64,000 nt of DNA from Phytopseudomonas argentinensis (GTDB taxonomy: Bacteria > Pseudomonadota > Gammaproteobacteria > Pseudomonadales > Pseudomonadaceae). A program made the position numbers and the translations under genes. The notes under the pieces are model-generated. The model saw only the letters and a program-made list of their open reading frames with translations, ran no database searches and had not been told where the DNA came from. This document shows positions 1 through 8,102 of the stretch, piece by piece. The DNA is taken from NCBI RefSeq assembly GCF_900113905.1, contig NZ_FORC01000002.1, positions 1,040,772 through 1,104,771 on the forward strand. Direction: 5' to 3'. Within the stretch, counting starts at the first letter, position 1. Every line of letters begins with the position of its first letter.

Positions 1-277
1 CCACGCGGTAACCCGCCGCGGTCAGCGCCTTGATGCTGCCTTCCCAGGTCGCCGCGCAAAAGTTCTTGCCGTGCATCAGCAGTACGGTGCGGCCATTGGC
101 CTTTTCCGGCTGCACGTCCATGTAGGCCATCTGCAAGGCGTTGCCTTGGGATTCGAAATTGAAGCGTTTGACTTCATGGGGGTAGTCGAAACCTTGCAGC
201 TCGGCGCCATAGCGCGGTGTATCGGCGAGGGCAGGCAGGCTGCCTGCGATCAGCAAAGAAGCGAGGGCAATGCGCAC
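1..277 (-). CDS. Secreted alpha/beta hydrolase, N-terminal part (runs off the left edge)
   Basis: Only the first 92 or so codons are present. A GTG start at 277 is preceded by GGAG at a suitable distance. The product opens with a Sec signal peptide (Arg then a hydrophobic run ending in 'LPALA') followed by a mature start near Asp19. Around residue 70 the stretch 'LLMHGKNFCAATWEG' is the strand-plus-HG oxyanion region of alpha/beta-hydrolase proteins, so a periplasmic hydrolase is likely. The nucleophile elbow and catalytic His lie outside the window, so substrate and activity cannot be judged. No operon partner is visible on this side; the next gene (363-1226) is on the same strand and upstream. 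Confidence 0.75.
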   Translation of the reverse strand, partial: MRIALASLLIAGSLPALADTPRYGAELQGFDYPHEVKRFNFESQGNALQMAYMDVQPEKANGRTVLLMHGKNFCAATWEGSIKALTAAGYRV

Positions 278-362
278 GGCGATGCTCCAGACAAAGAGGG
301 GAGCAAAGACTGACCTCTTACCGGTGCGCGCATCCAAACGAAGTGGTTACAAAACCTGTCGG

Positions 363-1226
363 TCAGCTCAGCTCGCGCAGGTATTGCAGCATGTCCGGTG
401 CCCCGGCCTGCAGCAGGCCTTCGCCCAGTGCGCAGGCCTGCGGGGAATGCTTGGGCAGCAACAGGAATTCGGGTGAGCCCGGCGTGCGCAGCAGGTTCAG
501 GCGCGCATAGGGCACCTCGTGCTCCATCAGCAACTGCATGAAGCTGGCATCGCTCCAGGCCGCGCAGGGCATCGCCAGGGCGTGGTAGCGCTGCTCCAGA
601 TCATGCAGGCCATCGAGGCTGATGCGGTAGTCGGTGATGTGCGCCGGCAGGGTGATGTCCAGCCCGCGCAGCCGAGCATATGCCACCGCGCTGGCGAAGG
701 CGGCGGGGTTGGATTCGCCGGCCCAGAACAGGCGCTCGCCGCGCCACTGGGCGCGGAACAGTTCGAGGCGCTGGTGGGGATAATCGGGCAACGCCTTGCC
801 CAGGTGCTTGAGGAAGTCGCGATAGCTGATGATGCGGATCTGCCGGCAGGCTTCGCTGGTCGCGTAATCCTCCAGACTGGCGTAGCTGCCATCGCAATGC
901 ACCAGGCTGTCGACCTGGCGCAGGTCGAACTGCGCCAGGTCGTGGTGCTCGACTTCGATAAGCTGGATCAGCGCAGCGTGGGCTTCGGCCTTGTCCTCCT
1001 GCACGGGCCCGGACAGCGCGCTACGCGGTAGATCCTTGAGGCGCTGCAGGGGCGGGCCGCCCAGCCAGCAGATGTTGTCGGCAAAAGTGGGAATGGCGCG
1101 GAACGGCAGTTGCAACTGGCTGGCGCGTTCAAAGATCGGCTTGCAGCCACGGCCAAGCAGGCCAACGCGCTGAGCCAGGGCGGCCAGGCGTGAGGAGAGA
1201 GGGCTGGGCGGTTCAGGCAGGCTCAT
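363..1226 (-). CDS. Conserved hypothetical protein (possibly DUF6685)
   Basis: A 287-residue cytoplasmic protein without signal peptide or membrane helix. The start at 1226 ('MSLPEPPSPL') was preferred to an upstream in-frame start at 1373 because the extra residues are low-complexity and Arg-rich. I recall similar proteins in many pseudomonads under the name DUF6685, but I am not certain of that assignment. The sequence is rich in Leu, Arg and aromatic residues, with no nucleotide-binding loop or catalytic signature I recognise. It is divergent from the DUF2835 gene at 1393. Function unknown. Confidence 0.75.
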   Translation of the reverse strand: MSLPEPPSPLSSRLAALAQRVGLLGRGCKPIFERASQLQLPFRAIPTFADNICWLGGPPLQRLKDLPRSALSGPVQEDKAEAHAALIQLIEVEHHDLAQFDLRQVDSLVHCDGSYASLEDYATSEACRQIRIISYRDFLKHLGKALPDYPHQRLELFRAQWRGERLFWAGESNPAAFASAVAYARLRGLDITLPAHITDYRISLDGLHDLEQRYHALAMPCAAWSDASFMQLLMEHEVPYARLNLLRTPGSPEFLLLPKHSPQACALGEGLLQAGAPDMLQYLRELS

Positions 1227-1392
1227 GGCAGCTCGCGTACGTCGGTGTGCCTGGCGCAGTGTGGCAGAGGCGGCAGCGACTTGCATCACTCGCCAAGCAC
1301 AATGTCCGTCGAGTGGCCGAAATGCCACGGCCTCGCGGGTGCAGCGCCCGACGCTGTGGCAGAATCCGTTCATTCATCTGCAAGGAGCCTCC

Positions 1393-1614
1393 ATGGCCAG
1401 TCTGGTTTTCGATATCTCGCTACCCGCAGACCGCCTGCAGGCGATCTATCAGGGGCGGGCCAACCGCATACAGGCGGTTAGCCGCGATGGTCGACGGGTC
1501 AGCATTCCGGCCCATCATTTCCGGATGTTTCTGACCCATGCCGGCATCCATGGTTCCTTCGAGCTGCAATTCAACGATGCCGGTGAGCTGCTCAGCCTGC
1601 GGCGCTTGCCCTGA
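1393..1614 (+). CDS. DUF2835 family small protein
   Basis: A 73-residue protein starting at an ATG with AAGGAG eight bases upstream (from 1382). It looks like the gammaproteobacterial DUF2835 family: about 70 residues, a 'SLPADRLQAIYQG' opening, a central basic 'RDGRRVSIPAHHFR' and a C-terminal Leu-rich 'GELLSLRRLP'. No transmembrane segment or signal peptide. Biochemical role unknown for the family. It transcribes toward pyrD but is separated from it by a repeat-like element that begins immediately after the stop codon. Confidence 0.8.
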   Translation: MASLVFDISLPADRLQAIYQGRANRIQAVSRDGRRVSIPAHHFRMFLTHAGIHGSFELQFNDAGELLSLRRLP

Positions 1615-1854
1615 GAACCTGTTCATAATCTTCAGGCCAGGTTCGTCGATTTTGGCAGCTAAGTGGCGGTAGCGGCCGTTCGCGATCTCGCGGGAGGGGC
1701 TTCAGCCCCGAGCTCTTTAAACCTAGTCAGGCACAATCGAGGCTAAAGCGGATCGCCGCCCGGCCTCTCCCACAAAAACTCTGCTCACCGACCGCTTCTG
1801 CCTTGTAGATGCCGGTTCTTGCGTATCTAGCTCGCGAGATCGTGAACAGCCCCT
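1615..1854. repeat. Small non-coding element with imperfect terminal inverted repeats (MITE-like)
   Basis: This 240-base stretch between a DUF2835 gene and pyrD has no plausible gene. Its left end (CTGTTCATAATCT, 1619-1631) and the reverse complement of its right end (CTGTTCACGATCT) match at 11 of 13 bases. Inside it lies a second inverted pair around CGATCTCGCGGG (near 1683) and CTCGCGAGATCG (near 1830). The left end starts at the base after the TGA of the upstream gene. The architecture fits a miniature inverted-repeat element or complex REP. No target-site duplication is evident. Confidence 0.5.
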
Positions 1855-1883
1855 AATCCTCGCTACGCGGGCGCTTGGCCGGC

Positions 1884-1889
1884 TATAAT
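1884..1889 (+). promoter_or_regulatory. Candidate -10 box for pyrD
   Basis: A perfect TATAAT lies about 40 bases upstream of the pyrD start. No convincing -35 hexamer is seen 16-18 bases further upstream, so this is only a candidate sigma-70 promoter. It sits just outside the right end of the repeat element at 1615-1854. Confidence 0.4.
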
Positions 1890-1929
1890 TCGCGCCTTCG
1901 ATTTCGCCACTGCCGAGCTAAGCCTGCCC

Positions 1930-2952
1930 ATGTACAACCTGGCCCGCGAGCTGCTGTTCAAACTGTCCCCGGAAACTTCCCACGAGCTGTCCATCGACCT
2001 GATCGGCGCCGCTGGCCGCCTGGGTCTGGCCGGGCGCTTGTGCAAGGCGCCGAGCAGCCTGCCGGTGACGGTGATGGGGCTGCAGTTCGCCAACCCGGTG
2101 GGCCTGGCAGCAGGCCTGGACAAGAACGGCGACGCCATTGACGGCTTCGCCGGGCTTGGCTTCGGTTTCGTCGAGATCGGCACCGTGACGCCGCGCCCGC
2201 AGCCAGGCAATCCCAAGCCGCGCCTGTTCCGCCTGCCGCAGGCGGAGGCGATCATCAATCGCATGGGCTTCAACAACCATGGCGTCGACCACCTGCTGGC
2301 CCGCGTGCAGGCGGCGAAGTATCGCGGCGTACTGGGCATCAATATCGGCAAGAACTTCGATACACCGGTCGAGCGGGCGGTGGACGATTACCTGATCTGC
2401 CTGGACAAGGTCTACGCCCACGCCAGCTACATTACCGTCAACGTCAGCTCGCCAAACACGCCGGGTCTTCGCAGTCTGCAGTTTGGCGATTCACTCAGGC
2501 AACTGCTCGATGCCCTGCACAAGCGCCAGAACGAACTGGCCCTGAGCTACGGCCGTCGCGTGCCCCTGGCGATCAAGATCGCCCCGGACATGAGCGACGA
2601 GGAAACCGTGCAAGTCGCCGCCGCGCTGCTGGAAAGCGGCATGGATGCGGTGATTGCCACCAACACCACGTTGAGTCGCGAGGGGGTCGAGAACCTGGCG
2701 TTCGCCAATGAAGCCGGCGGGCTTTCCGGTGCGCCGGTGCGGGACAAGAGCACCCACACAGTCCGCGTGCTGGCAGGTGAATTGCGCGGGCGGCTGCCGA
2801 TCATTGCCGTCGGCGGTATTACCGAAGGCCGCCATGCCGCCGAGAAGATAGCGGCGGGCGCGAGCCTGGTGCAGATCTATTCGGGCTTCATCTACAAGGG
2901 ACCGGCGTTGATTCGCGAGGCGGTGGACGCCATCGCCGCAGCACGTCGTTGA
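1930..2952 (+). CDS. pyrD: Dihydroorotate dehydrogenase (quinone), class 2
   Basis: Oxidises dihydroorotate to orotate in de novo pyrimidine synthesis, using FMN and passing electrons to membrane quinone. The 340-residue length and '[12 protein letters not shown]' opening fit the membrane-associated N-terminal helix of class 2 enzymes. FMN/substrate motifs are all present: '[10 protein letters not shown]' (60-69), '[15 protein letters not shown]' (84-98), '[10 protein letters not shown]' (109-118), the catalytic-base serine in '[10 protein letters not shown]' (171-180), 'KIAPD', 'ATNTT', 'IAVGGI' and 'YSGFIYKGP'. It appears monocistronic and faces rmf, whose terminator lies in the 96-base gap. 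Confidence 0.98.
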   Translation: MYNLARELLFKLSPETSHELSIDLIGAAGRLGLAGRLCKAPSSLPVTVMGLQFANPVGLAAGLDKNGDAIDGFAGLGFGFVEIGTVTPRPQPGNPKPRLFRLPQAEAIINRMGFNNHGVDHLLARVQAAKYRGVLGINIGKNFDTPVERAVDDYLICLDKVYAHASYITVNVSSPNTPGLRSLQFGDSLRQLLDALHKRQNELALSYGRRVPLAIKIAPDMSDEETVQVAAALLESGMDAVIATNTTLSREGVENLAFANEAGGLSGAPVRDKSTHTVRVLAGELRGRLPIIAVGGITEGRHAAEKIAAGASLVQIYSGFIYKGPALIREAVDAIAAARR

Positions 2953-2963
2953 ATCACTGGCAA

Positions 2964-2989
2964 TAAAAAGGGCTCCCTGAGGGAGCCCC
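2964..2989 (-). terminator. Rho-independent terminator of rmf
   Basis: GGGCTCCC (2970-2977), a three-base loop and GGGAGCCC (2981-2988) form a perfect 8-bp stem. Read on the minus strand the hairpin is followed by TTTTTAT, so it terminates rmf transcription; it may also slow pyrD readthrough. Confidence 0.8.
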
Positions 2990-3048
2990 TGGGCTTGCGC
3001 CCGCCGCTCGGATGGAGCGTGCTTGGTGAAGTCGGTAGGTCCTTGGCT

Positions 3049-3264
3049 TTAGCCGACAGCGCGAAGTTCGTTGAGTCGATGGATACCGGCAGTGCCGGTC
3101 AAACCGTCCCAGTTGTCACCGCGGCCTTCACGCCAGCCATTGAGCCAGGCTTGACGCACGGACGGAAGAGTGAAAGGACACAGCTCGCGGGATTTACCAC
3201 TGATACCGTACTGATAGCCGCGCAAAAATGCTTTTTCTAACGGATCACGCTTTAGTCTTCTCAT
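3049..3264 (-). CDS. rmf: Ribosome modulation factor
   Basis: A 71-residue basic protein that promotes 100S ribosome dimers (hibernation) in stationary phase. The diagnostic N-terminal 'MRRLKRDPLEKAFLRGYQ' and the 'WLNGWREGRGDNWDG' region match the family; it is longer than the 55-residue E. coli protein, as is usual in pseudomonads. ATG at 3264 is preceded by AGGG. It is transcribed convergently with pyrD and has its own terminator (2964-2989). A long structured leader (3265-3480) suggests post-transcriptional control. Confidence 0.95.
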   Translation of the reverse strand: MRRLKRDPLEKAFLRGYQYGISGKSRELCPFTLPSVRQAWLNGWREGRGDNWDGLTGTAGIHRLNELRAVG

Positions 3265-3480
3265 AGGGTGTAGCCCTCACTTGTTGACTGTTATGTCCCG
3301 TAGACCTCTAGAAGGTCAGGCAGAAGGTCTGCCGTTGGAGTCCGCTGCCGGCGTCGCGAGCCTCCTGTGCCATCGTCGTTGCAACGACGGCCTGGGTAGA
3401 TTTCTATCGAATGCACGGTGCCCTGTGAATGATCGATTTGTCATAAGGACGTAACGCTTTTGAGGGTGAGGCCATAAGGT
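3265..3480 (-). promoter_or_regulatory. Structured rmf leader; candidate 'rmf RNA motif'
   Basis: The region upstream of rmf lacks a gene and is rich in self-complementary sequence, including a perfect 16-base palindrome CGTCGTTGCAACGACG at 3374-3389 (six-pair stem with TGCA tetraloop) and other short inverted repeats near 3310-3335. A conserved 'rmf RNA motif' has been described upstream of rmf in Pseudomonas; position and genus fit, but I did not match the sequence to its covariance model. Boundaries are approximate. Confidence 0.4.
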
Positions 3481-3684
3481 TTCTGGCCAGATAGCACGGA
3501 GGTAGCTGGAACCCCCGCCATTGGCGGCTCACATAGCGGTTGCCGGTGTTTTGCCATCGTGAATGGCTATCGATTGCACCTGCTAATTATTCGGACGAAG
3601 GGTCGCATTGCGACTTCTTGTCACTTATTTTCGGTTGCTCCCCATTGGGCCAACCCATTACTGCCTGCGGGCACTGGATCTATG
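3481..3684. other. Remainder of the rmf-rlmL divergent intergenic region
   Basis: No gene is supported here. The stretch must carry the rmf and rlmL promoters, but no clear -35/-10 pair stands out. A small inverted repeat, GTCGCA-T-TGCGAC, lies at 3602-3614. An upstream in-frame ATG for rlmL at 3559 exists but the added residues do not resemble the family. Confidence 0.5.
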
Positions 3685-5931
3685 ATGTCGGACCAAAACG
3701 AACTCTTCCTCACTTGTCCCAAGGGCCTCGAAGGCTTGTTGCTCGAGGAAGCCAAAGCGCTGGGCCTGGACGAGGCCCGCGAGCACACCTCGGCGATTCG
3801 CGGCGTTGCCAGCATGGAAACGGCCTATCGGCTGTGCCTGTGGTCGCGCCTGGCCAACCGCGTGTTGCTGGTGCTGGCGCGTTTCCCGGTGCGCGATGCC
3901 GAGAGCCTTTACGAGGGCGTGTTGAATGTCGACTGGTTCGAGCATCTGGAGCCGAGCGGCTCCCTGGCGGTGGAGTTCAGTGGCCATGGCTCGGGCATCG
4001 ACAACACCCATTTCGGCGCGCTGAAGGTCAAGGACGCCATTGTCGACAAGCTGCGTCAGGCCGATGGCACGCGCCCCTCGGTGGACAAGCTCAACCCCGA
4101 TCTGCGCGTACACCTGCGTCTGGACCGTGGCGAGGCGATCCTTTCCCTCGACCTGTCAGGCCATAGCCTGCATCAACGTGGCTACCGCTTGCAGCAGGGC
4201 GCCGCGCCGCTGAAGGAAAACCTCGCCGCTGCCGTACTGATCCGTGCCGGCTGGCCGCGCATCGCCGCCGAGGGCGGCGCCCTGGCCGACCCGATGTGCG
4301 GCGTGGGCACCTTTCTGGTCGAGGCGGCGATGATCGCCGCCGATATCGCACCCAACCTGACACGCGAGCAGTGGGGCTTCAGCAACTGGCTCGGTCATGT
4401 GCCGGCCACCTGGAATCGTCTGCGTGCCGAGGCCGAGGAGCGTGCCGCAGCGGGATTGGCCAAGCCACCGCTGTGGATTCGCGGTTACGAGGCCGACCCG
4501 CGGCTGATCCAGCCGGCGCGCAACAACATCGATCGTGCCGGCCTGAGCGACTGGATCAAGGTCTATCAGGGCGAAGTGGCGACCTTCGAGCCGCGTCCGG
4601 ATCAGAACCAGAAAGGCCTGGTGATCAGCAACCCGCCCTATGGCGAGCGCCTGGGCGACGAAGCGAGCCTGCTGTACCTCTATCAGAATCTCGGGGAGCG
4701 CCTGCGCCAGGCCTGTATGGGCTGGGAGGCGGCGGTGTTCACCGGGGCGCCCGACCTGGGCAAGCGCATGGGTATTCGCAGCCACAAGCAGTACTCGTTC
4801 TGGAACGGCGCATTGCCGTGCAAGCTGCTGCTGATCAAGGTGCAGCCCGAGCAGTTCGTCACCGGCGAGCGGCGCACGCCCGAGCAGCGTGAGCGCGAAC
4901 GTGAGCAGAACGAGCTGCAGGCCGAGGCACCAAAGCTCAACCGCAACGGCAATCCGATCAAGCCCGCGCCGGCACCGGTTGAGCAGGCGCGCCTGAGCGA
5001 GGGCGGGCAGATGTTCGCCAACCGCCTGCAGAAGAACCTCAAGCAGCTTGGCAAGTGGGCACGTCGCGAAGGCGTCGACTGTTACCGCCTGTACGACGCC
5101 GACATGCCCGAGTACGCCCTGGCCGTGGACCTGTATCACGACTGGGTGCACGTGCAGGAGTACGCCGCGCCGCGCTCCATCGACCCGGAAAAGGCCCAGG
5201 CCCGGCTGTTCGACGCCCTGGCCGCGATTCCCCAGGCGTTGGGTATCGACAAGAGCAAGGTGGTGATCAAGCGCCGCGAGCGGCAGAGCGGCACCAAGCA
5301 GTACGAACGCCAGGCGGCCCAGGGGCAGTTCATGGAGGTCAAGGAGGGCGGCATCAAGCTGCTGGTCAACCTTACCGACTACCTGGATACCGGCTTGTTT
5401 CTCGACCACCGCCCGCTACGCCTGCGCATCCAGAAGGAGGCGGCTGGCAAGCGCTTTCTCAACCTGTTCTGCTACACCGCCACGGCATCCGTGCATGCGG
5501 CCAAGGGCGGTGCGCGCAGCACCACCAGCGTCGACCTGTCGAAGACCTACCTGGACTGGGCACGGCGCAACCTGTCGCTCAATGGTTTCTCGGACAAGAA
5601 CCGCCTGGAGCAGGGCGATGTGATGAGCTGGCTGGCCGAGGACCGTGGCGAATACGAGCTGATCTTCATCGACCCGCCGACCTTCTCCAACTCCAAGCGC
5701 ATGGAAGGGGTGTTCGACGTGCAGCGTGATCACGTCCAGTTGCTGGACATGGCCATGGCGCGTCTGGCGCCGGGCGGCGTGCTGTATTTCTCCAACAACT
5801 TCCGCAAGTTCGCCCTCGACGAGCAGTTGCCGGCGCGTTATCGGGTCGAGGAGATCACTGGCGAAACCATCGATCCGGACTTTGCGCGCAATGCCAAGAT
5901 CCACCGTGCCTGGAAGGTGATGGCCAAGTAA
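3685..5931 (+). CDS. rlmL: Bifunctional 23S rRNA methyltransferase RlmKL
   Basis: Fused enzyme that makes m2G2445 (RlmL part) and m7G2069 (RlmK part) in 23S rRNA. The start at 3685 (ATG, directly after another ATG at 3682) gives 748 residues and the 'MSDQNELFLTCPKGLE' opening typical of pseudomonads. Order: THUMP-like RNA-binding region (about 1-160), RlmL methyltransferase with the catalytic 'NPPYGERLG' near residue 315, a charged linker rich in Glu and Arg (about 390-440), then the RlmK methyltransferase with 'DPPTFSNSKRM' near 663. The linker is somewhat longer than in the 702-residue E. coli protein. Convergent with dacB across a REP-like repeat. Confidence 0.95.
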   Translation: MSDQNELFLTCPKGLEGLLLEEAKALGLDEAREHTSAIRGVASMETAYRLCLWSRLANRVLLVLARFPVRDAESLYEGVLNVDWFEHLEPSGSLAVEFSGHGSGIDNTHFGALKVKDAIVDKLRQADGTRPSVDKLNPDLRVHLRLDRGEAILSLDLSGHSLHQRGYRLQQGAAPLKENLAAAVLIRAGWPRIAAEGGALADPMCGVGTFLVEAAMIAADIAPNLTREQWGFSNWLGHVPATWNRLRAEAEERAAAGLAKPPLWIRGYEADPRLIQPARNNIDRAGLSDWIKVYQGEVATFEPRPDQNQKGLVISNPPYGERLGDEASLLYLYQNLGERLRQACMGWEAAVFTGAPDLGKRMGIRSHKQYSFWNGALPCKLLLIKVQPEQFVTGERRTPEQREREREQNELQAEAPKLNRNGNPIKPAPAPVEQARLSEGGQMFANRLQKNLKQLGKWARREGVDCYRLYDADMPEYALAVDLYHDWVHVQEYAAPRSIDPEKAQARLFDALAAIPQALGIDKSKVVIKRRERQSGTKQYERQAAQGQFMEVKEGGIKLLVNLTDYLDTGLFLDHRPLRLRIQKEAAGKRFLNLFCYTATASVHAAKGGARSTTSVDLSKTYLDWARRNLSLNGFSDKNRLEQGDVMSWLAEDRGEYELIFIDPPTFSNSKRMEGVFDVQRDHVQLLDMAMARLAPGGVLYFSNNFRKFALDEQLPARYRVEEITGETIDPDFARNAKIHRAWKVMAK

Positions 5932-5944
5932 CTCGGCTCAGTGT

Positions 5945-5978
5945 CGGTAGCCTGGGTCGAGCGTAGCGACACCCAGGT
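5945..5978. repeat. REP-like palindrome
   Basis: CCTGGGT ... ACCCAGG arms flank 'CGAGCGTAGCGACACCCAGG'-type sequence between the convergent rlmL and dacB genes. The same core, with one or two base changes, recurs at about 50733-50800, so this is a dispersed palindromic repeat of the kind common between pseudomonad genes. Confidence 0.6.
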
Positions 5979-6011
5979 TGTGCCCTGGATGCCGCTGCTT
6001 TCAGCCTGCCT

Positions 6012-7481
6012 TTAGCGTTTCGGCTGTTTATAGAGGTCGAGCAGCACCTGATCGAGGATCACCGAGGCGCCCCAGGGTTTCGGATCGTTGAGGATGGCCA
6101 CCACGGCCCAGCTGTTGCCGTTGCTGTCGCGGCTGAAGCCGGCAATGGCCCGCACGTTGTTCAGGGTGCCGGTCTTGATGTGCGCCTGGCCGGCCATCGG
6201 CGTGTTGCGCAGGCGTTTGCGCATGGTGCCATCCAGCGCGACGATCGGCATCGAGCTGATGAACTCGGCGGCGTAGGGGCTCTTCCAGGCCGCTTCCAGA
6301 ATGCGCCCCATTTCCCGGGCGCTGAGGCGTTCCGCACGCGACAGCCCCGAGCCGTTTTCCATGACCAGTTGCGGCGCGGTGATGCCCTTGCGCGCCAACC
6401 AGGCGCGGATCACCCGCTGCGCAGCGTGGGCATCGTCGATGTCCGCCTCGTTGCGGTTCTGCGCGCCGATGCTGAGAAACAGCTGGCGGGCCATGGTGTT
6501 GTTACTGTACTTGTTGATGTCGCGGATGATCTCCACCAGATCCGGCGAGAAGGCGCGGGCCAGCAAGGTCGCGCTCTTGGGCACTTCGGCCTGGCGGTCC
6601 TTGCCCATGATGCTGCCGCCCAGCTCACCGAAGATAGCCCGTACCGCGCCGGCGGCATAGGCCGGGTGATCGAGCAGCGACAGGTAGGTCTGGGCGCTGC
6701 AGCCGTCGGTCAACTGGCCGGTGACGATTACTCGGGTGCCGTCGAACTCCTTGACCGGGTTGTAGCGCACGTCGGGCCAGGCCGGGCATTTGCCGGCCTT
6801 GAGCACCTTGATCTGGTTGTCCAGTTTCAGGCCGGCCAGCGGCGGTTCGGCAGCCACGGTGACCTTGCCGTTCTCGGCCCGGGCGATAAAGCGCAGCGCC
6901 TTGAGGTTGACCAGCAGCGAATCGGGAGTGACCAGATAGGGCTTGTTGGCATCGCCGCCATCATCATTGAAGGCCGGCAGATCCGGCTGCACGAAGTGCG
7001 TGCGGTCGAGCACCAGGTCGCCCGTGACCTGGCGCACGCCATTGGCGCGCAGGTCACGCAGCATCAGCCAAAGCTTTTCCATGTTCAGCTTGGGGTCACC
7101 GCCACCCTTGAGGTAGAGGTTGCCATTGAGCACGCCGTCCTTGAGCTGGCCATCGGTATAGAACTCGGTCTTCCACTGGAAGGTCGGGCCGAGTATTTCC
7201 AGCGCGGCAAAGGTCGTCAGCAGCTTCATGGTCGAGGCCGGGTTGACCGACACGTCGGCGTTGAAGACGGTGCCAGTGCCCTGACCGTTGAGCGGCAAGG
7301 TCACCACCGACAGTGACTGCTGGCCGATCTTGTTGGCCTTGAGGCTCTTGGCGACGCTTTCCGGGAGGTTGGCGCTGGGGGCAGCATGGCCAGGCAGGGC
7401 GGTGGGCAGGATGAGGCAGGCGAGGGCCAGAGGGCGGAGGATGCGCAACCTCCGCACGGCGGGTACAACGGAAAATCGCAT
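6012..7481 (-). CDS. dacB: D-alanyl-D-alanine carboxypeptidase/endopeptidase (PBP4 type)
   Basis: Periplasmic class C low-molecular-mass penicillin-binding protein that trims and cleaves peptidoglycan cross-links. ATG at 7481 follows GGGAG and gives 489 residues with a long Sec signal (Arg-rich start, hydrophobic core, 'PGHAA'). The three active-site motifs are intact: S83-T-M-K86 (SxxK), Y325-S-N-N (SxN) and K436-T-G. The large insert between the first two motifs (about residues 100-290) is typical of PBP4. In P. aeruginosa loss of this protein is known to derepress AmpC; whether an ampC pathway exists here is not visible. Divergent from yggL. Confidence 0.95.
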   Translation of the reverse strand: MRFSVVPAVRRLRILRPLALACLILPTALPGHAAPSANLPESVAKSLKANKIGQQSLSVVTLPLNGQGTGTVFNADVSVNPASTMKLLTTFAALEILGPTFQWKTEFYTDGQLKDGVLNGNLYLKGGGDPKLNMEKLWLMLRDLRANGVRQVTGDLVLDRTHFVQPDLPAFNDDGGDANKPYLVTPDSLLVNLKALRFIARAENGKVTVAAEPPLAGLKLDNQIKVLKAGKCPAWPDVRYNPVKEFDGTRVIVTGQLTDGCSAQTYLSLLDHPAYAAGAVRAIFGELGGSIMGKDRQAEVPKSATLLARAFSPDLVEIIRDINKYSNNTMARQLFLSIGAQNRNEADIDDAHAAQRVIRAWLARKGITAPQLVMENGSGLSRAERLSAREMGRILEAAWKSPYAAEFISSMPIVALDGTMRKRLRNTPMAGQAHIKTGTLNNVRAIAGFSRDSNGNSWAVVAILNDPKPWGASVILDQVLLDLYKQPKR

Positions 7482-7700
7482 TACGAGCTCCCACAGCGGT
7501 TTGGGACAATGCCGCGCATTATGCCCCATGACCGTACCGGCAAGGGCTGTGATCGCGGGATTTTGTGGCCGGTGATCGGTTGCCGGCCTCCGCCGTTCAG
7601 ATCGGCGGCAGCGCAGGGTGATTTTTCGTCGTCTGGCGGGCATCCCCGCCACTAAACTGGTAGAGTGCCGCGCGTTATCACTCTGCAAGGATCTATACCC

Positions 7701-8045
7701 ATGGCTACCAATCGTTCCCGTCGTCTGCGCAAGAAACTCTGTGTTGACGAGTTTCAGGAGCTGGGCTTCGAGCTGAACCTGAACTTCAAGGAAGACCTGA
7801 GCGATGAAGCGGTCGACGCCTTCCTCGATGCCTTTCTGAGCGACGCGATGAACGCCAACGGCCTGGGCTATGTTGGCGGCGACGACTACGGCCTGGTGTG
7901 CCTGGCCAAGCGTGGCTCGGTCAGCGAAGAGCAGCGCGCAGCTGTGGAAGCCTGGCTAAAGGGCCGTTCCGAGCTGGTCGATTTCAGCGTCAGCCCGCTG
8001 CTCGACGTGTGGTACCCGGAAAAAGAGATCAACTCGGCTTCCTGA
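7701..8045 (+). CDS. yggL: YggL family 50S ribosome-associated protein (DUF469)
   Basis: A 114-residue protein with basic N-terminus 'NRSRRLRKKLCVDEFQELG' and an acidic C-terminal half, typical of YggL/DUF469. ATG at 7701 has AAGGA ten bases upstream; an in-frame earlier start at 7665 lacks one. Family members bind the large ribosomal subunit; the exact role is unsettled. Monocistronic, with a strong terminator immediately downstream. Confidence 0.9.
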   Translation: MATNRSRRLRKKLCVDEFQELGFELNLNFKEDLSDEAVDAFLDAFLSDAMNANGLGYVGGDDYGLVCLAKRGSVSEEQRAAVEAWLKGRSELVDFSVSPLLDVWYPEKEINSAS

Positions 8046-8053
8046 TCCACAAA

Positions 8054-8080
8054 GGGCCTCGTTCGAGGCCCTTTTCTTTT
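8054..8080 (+). terminator. Rho-independent terminator of yggL
   Basis: GGGCCTC (8054-8060), loop GTTC, GAGGCCC (8065-8071), then TTTTCTTTT. A strong intrinsic terminator ending yggL and separating it from the convergent FUSC gene. Confidence 0.9.
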
Positions 8081-8102
8081 CTGCCGCGCCGCACTGTGCC
8101 GG

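Noticed and set aside
4156..5409. 417-codon minus-strand frame opposite rlmL
   Set aside because: Antisense shadow of the methyltransferase gene; no start signal or recognisable domain.
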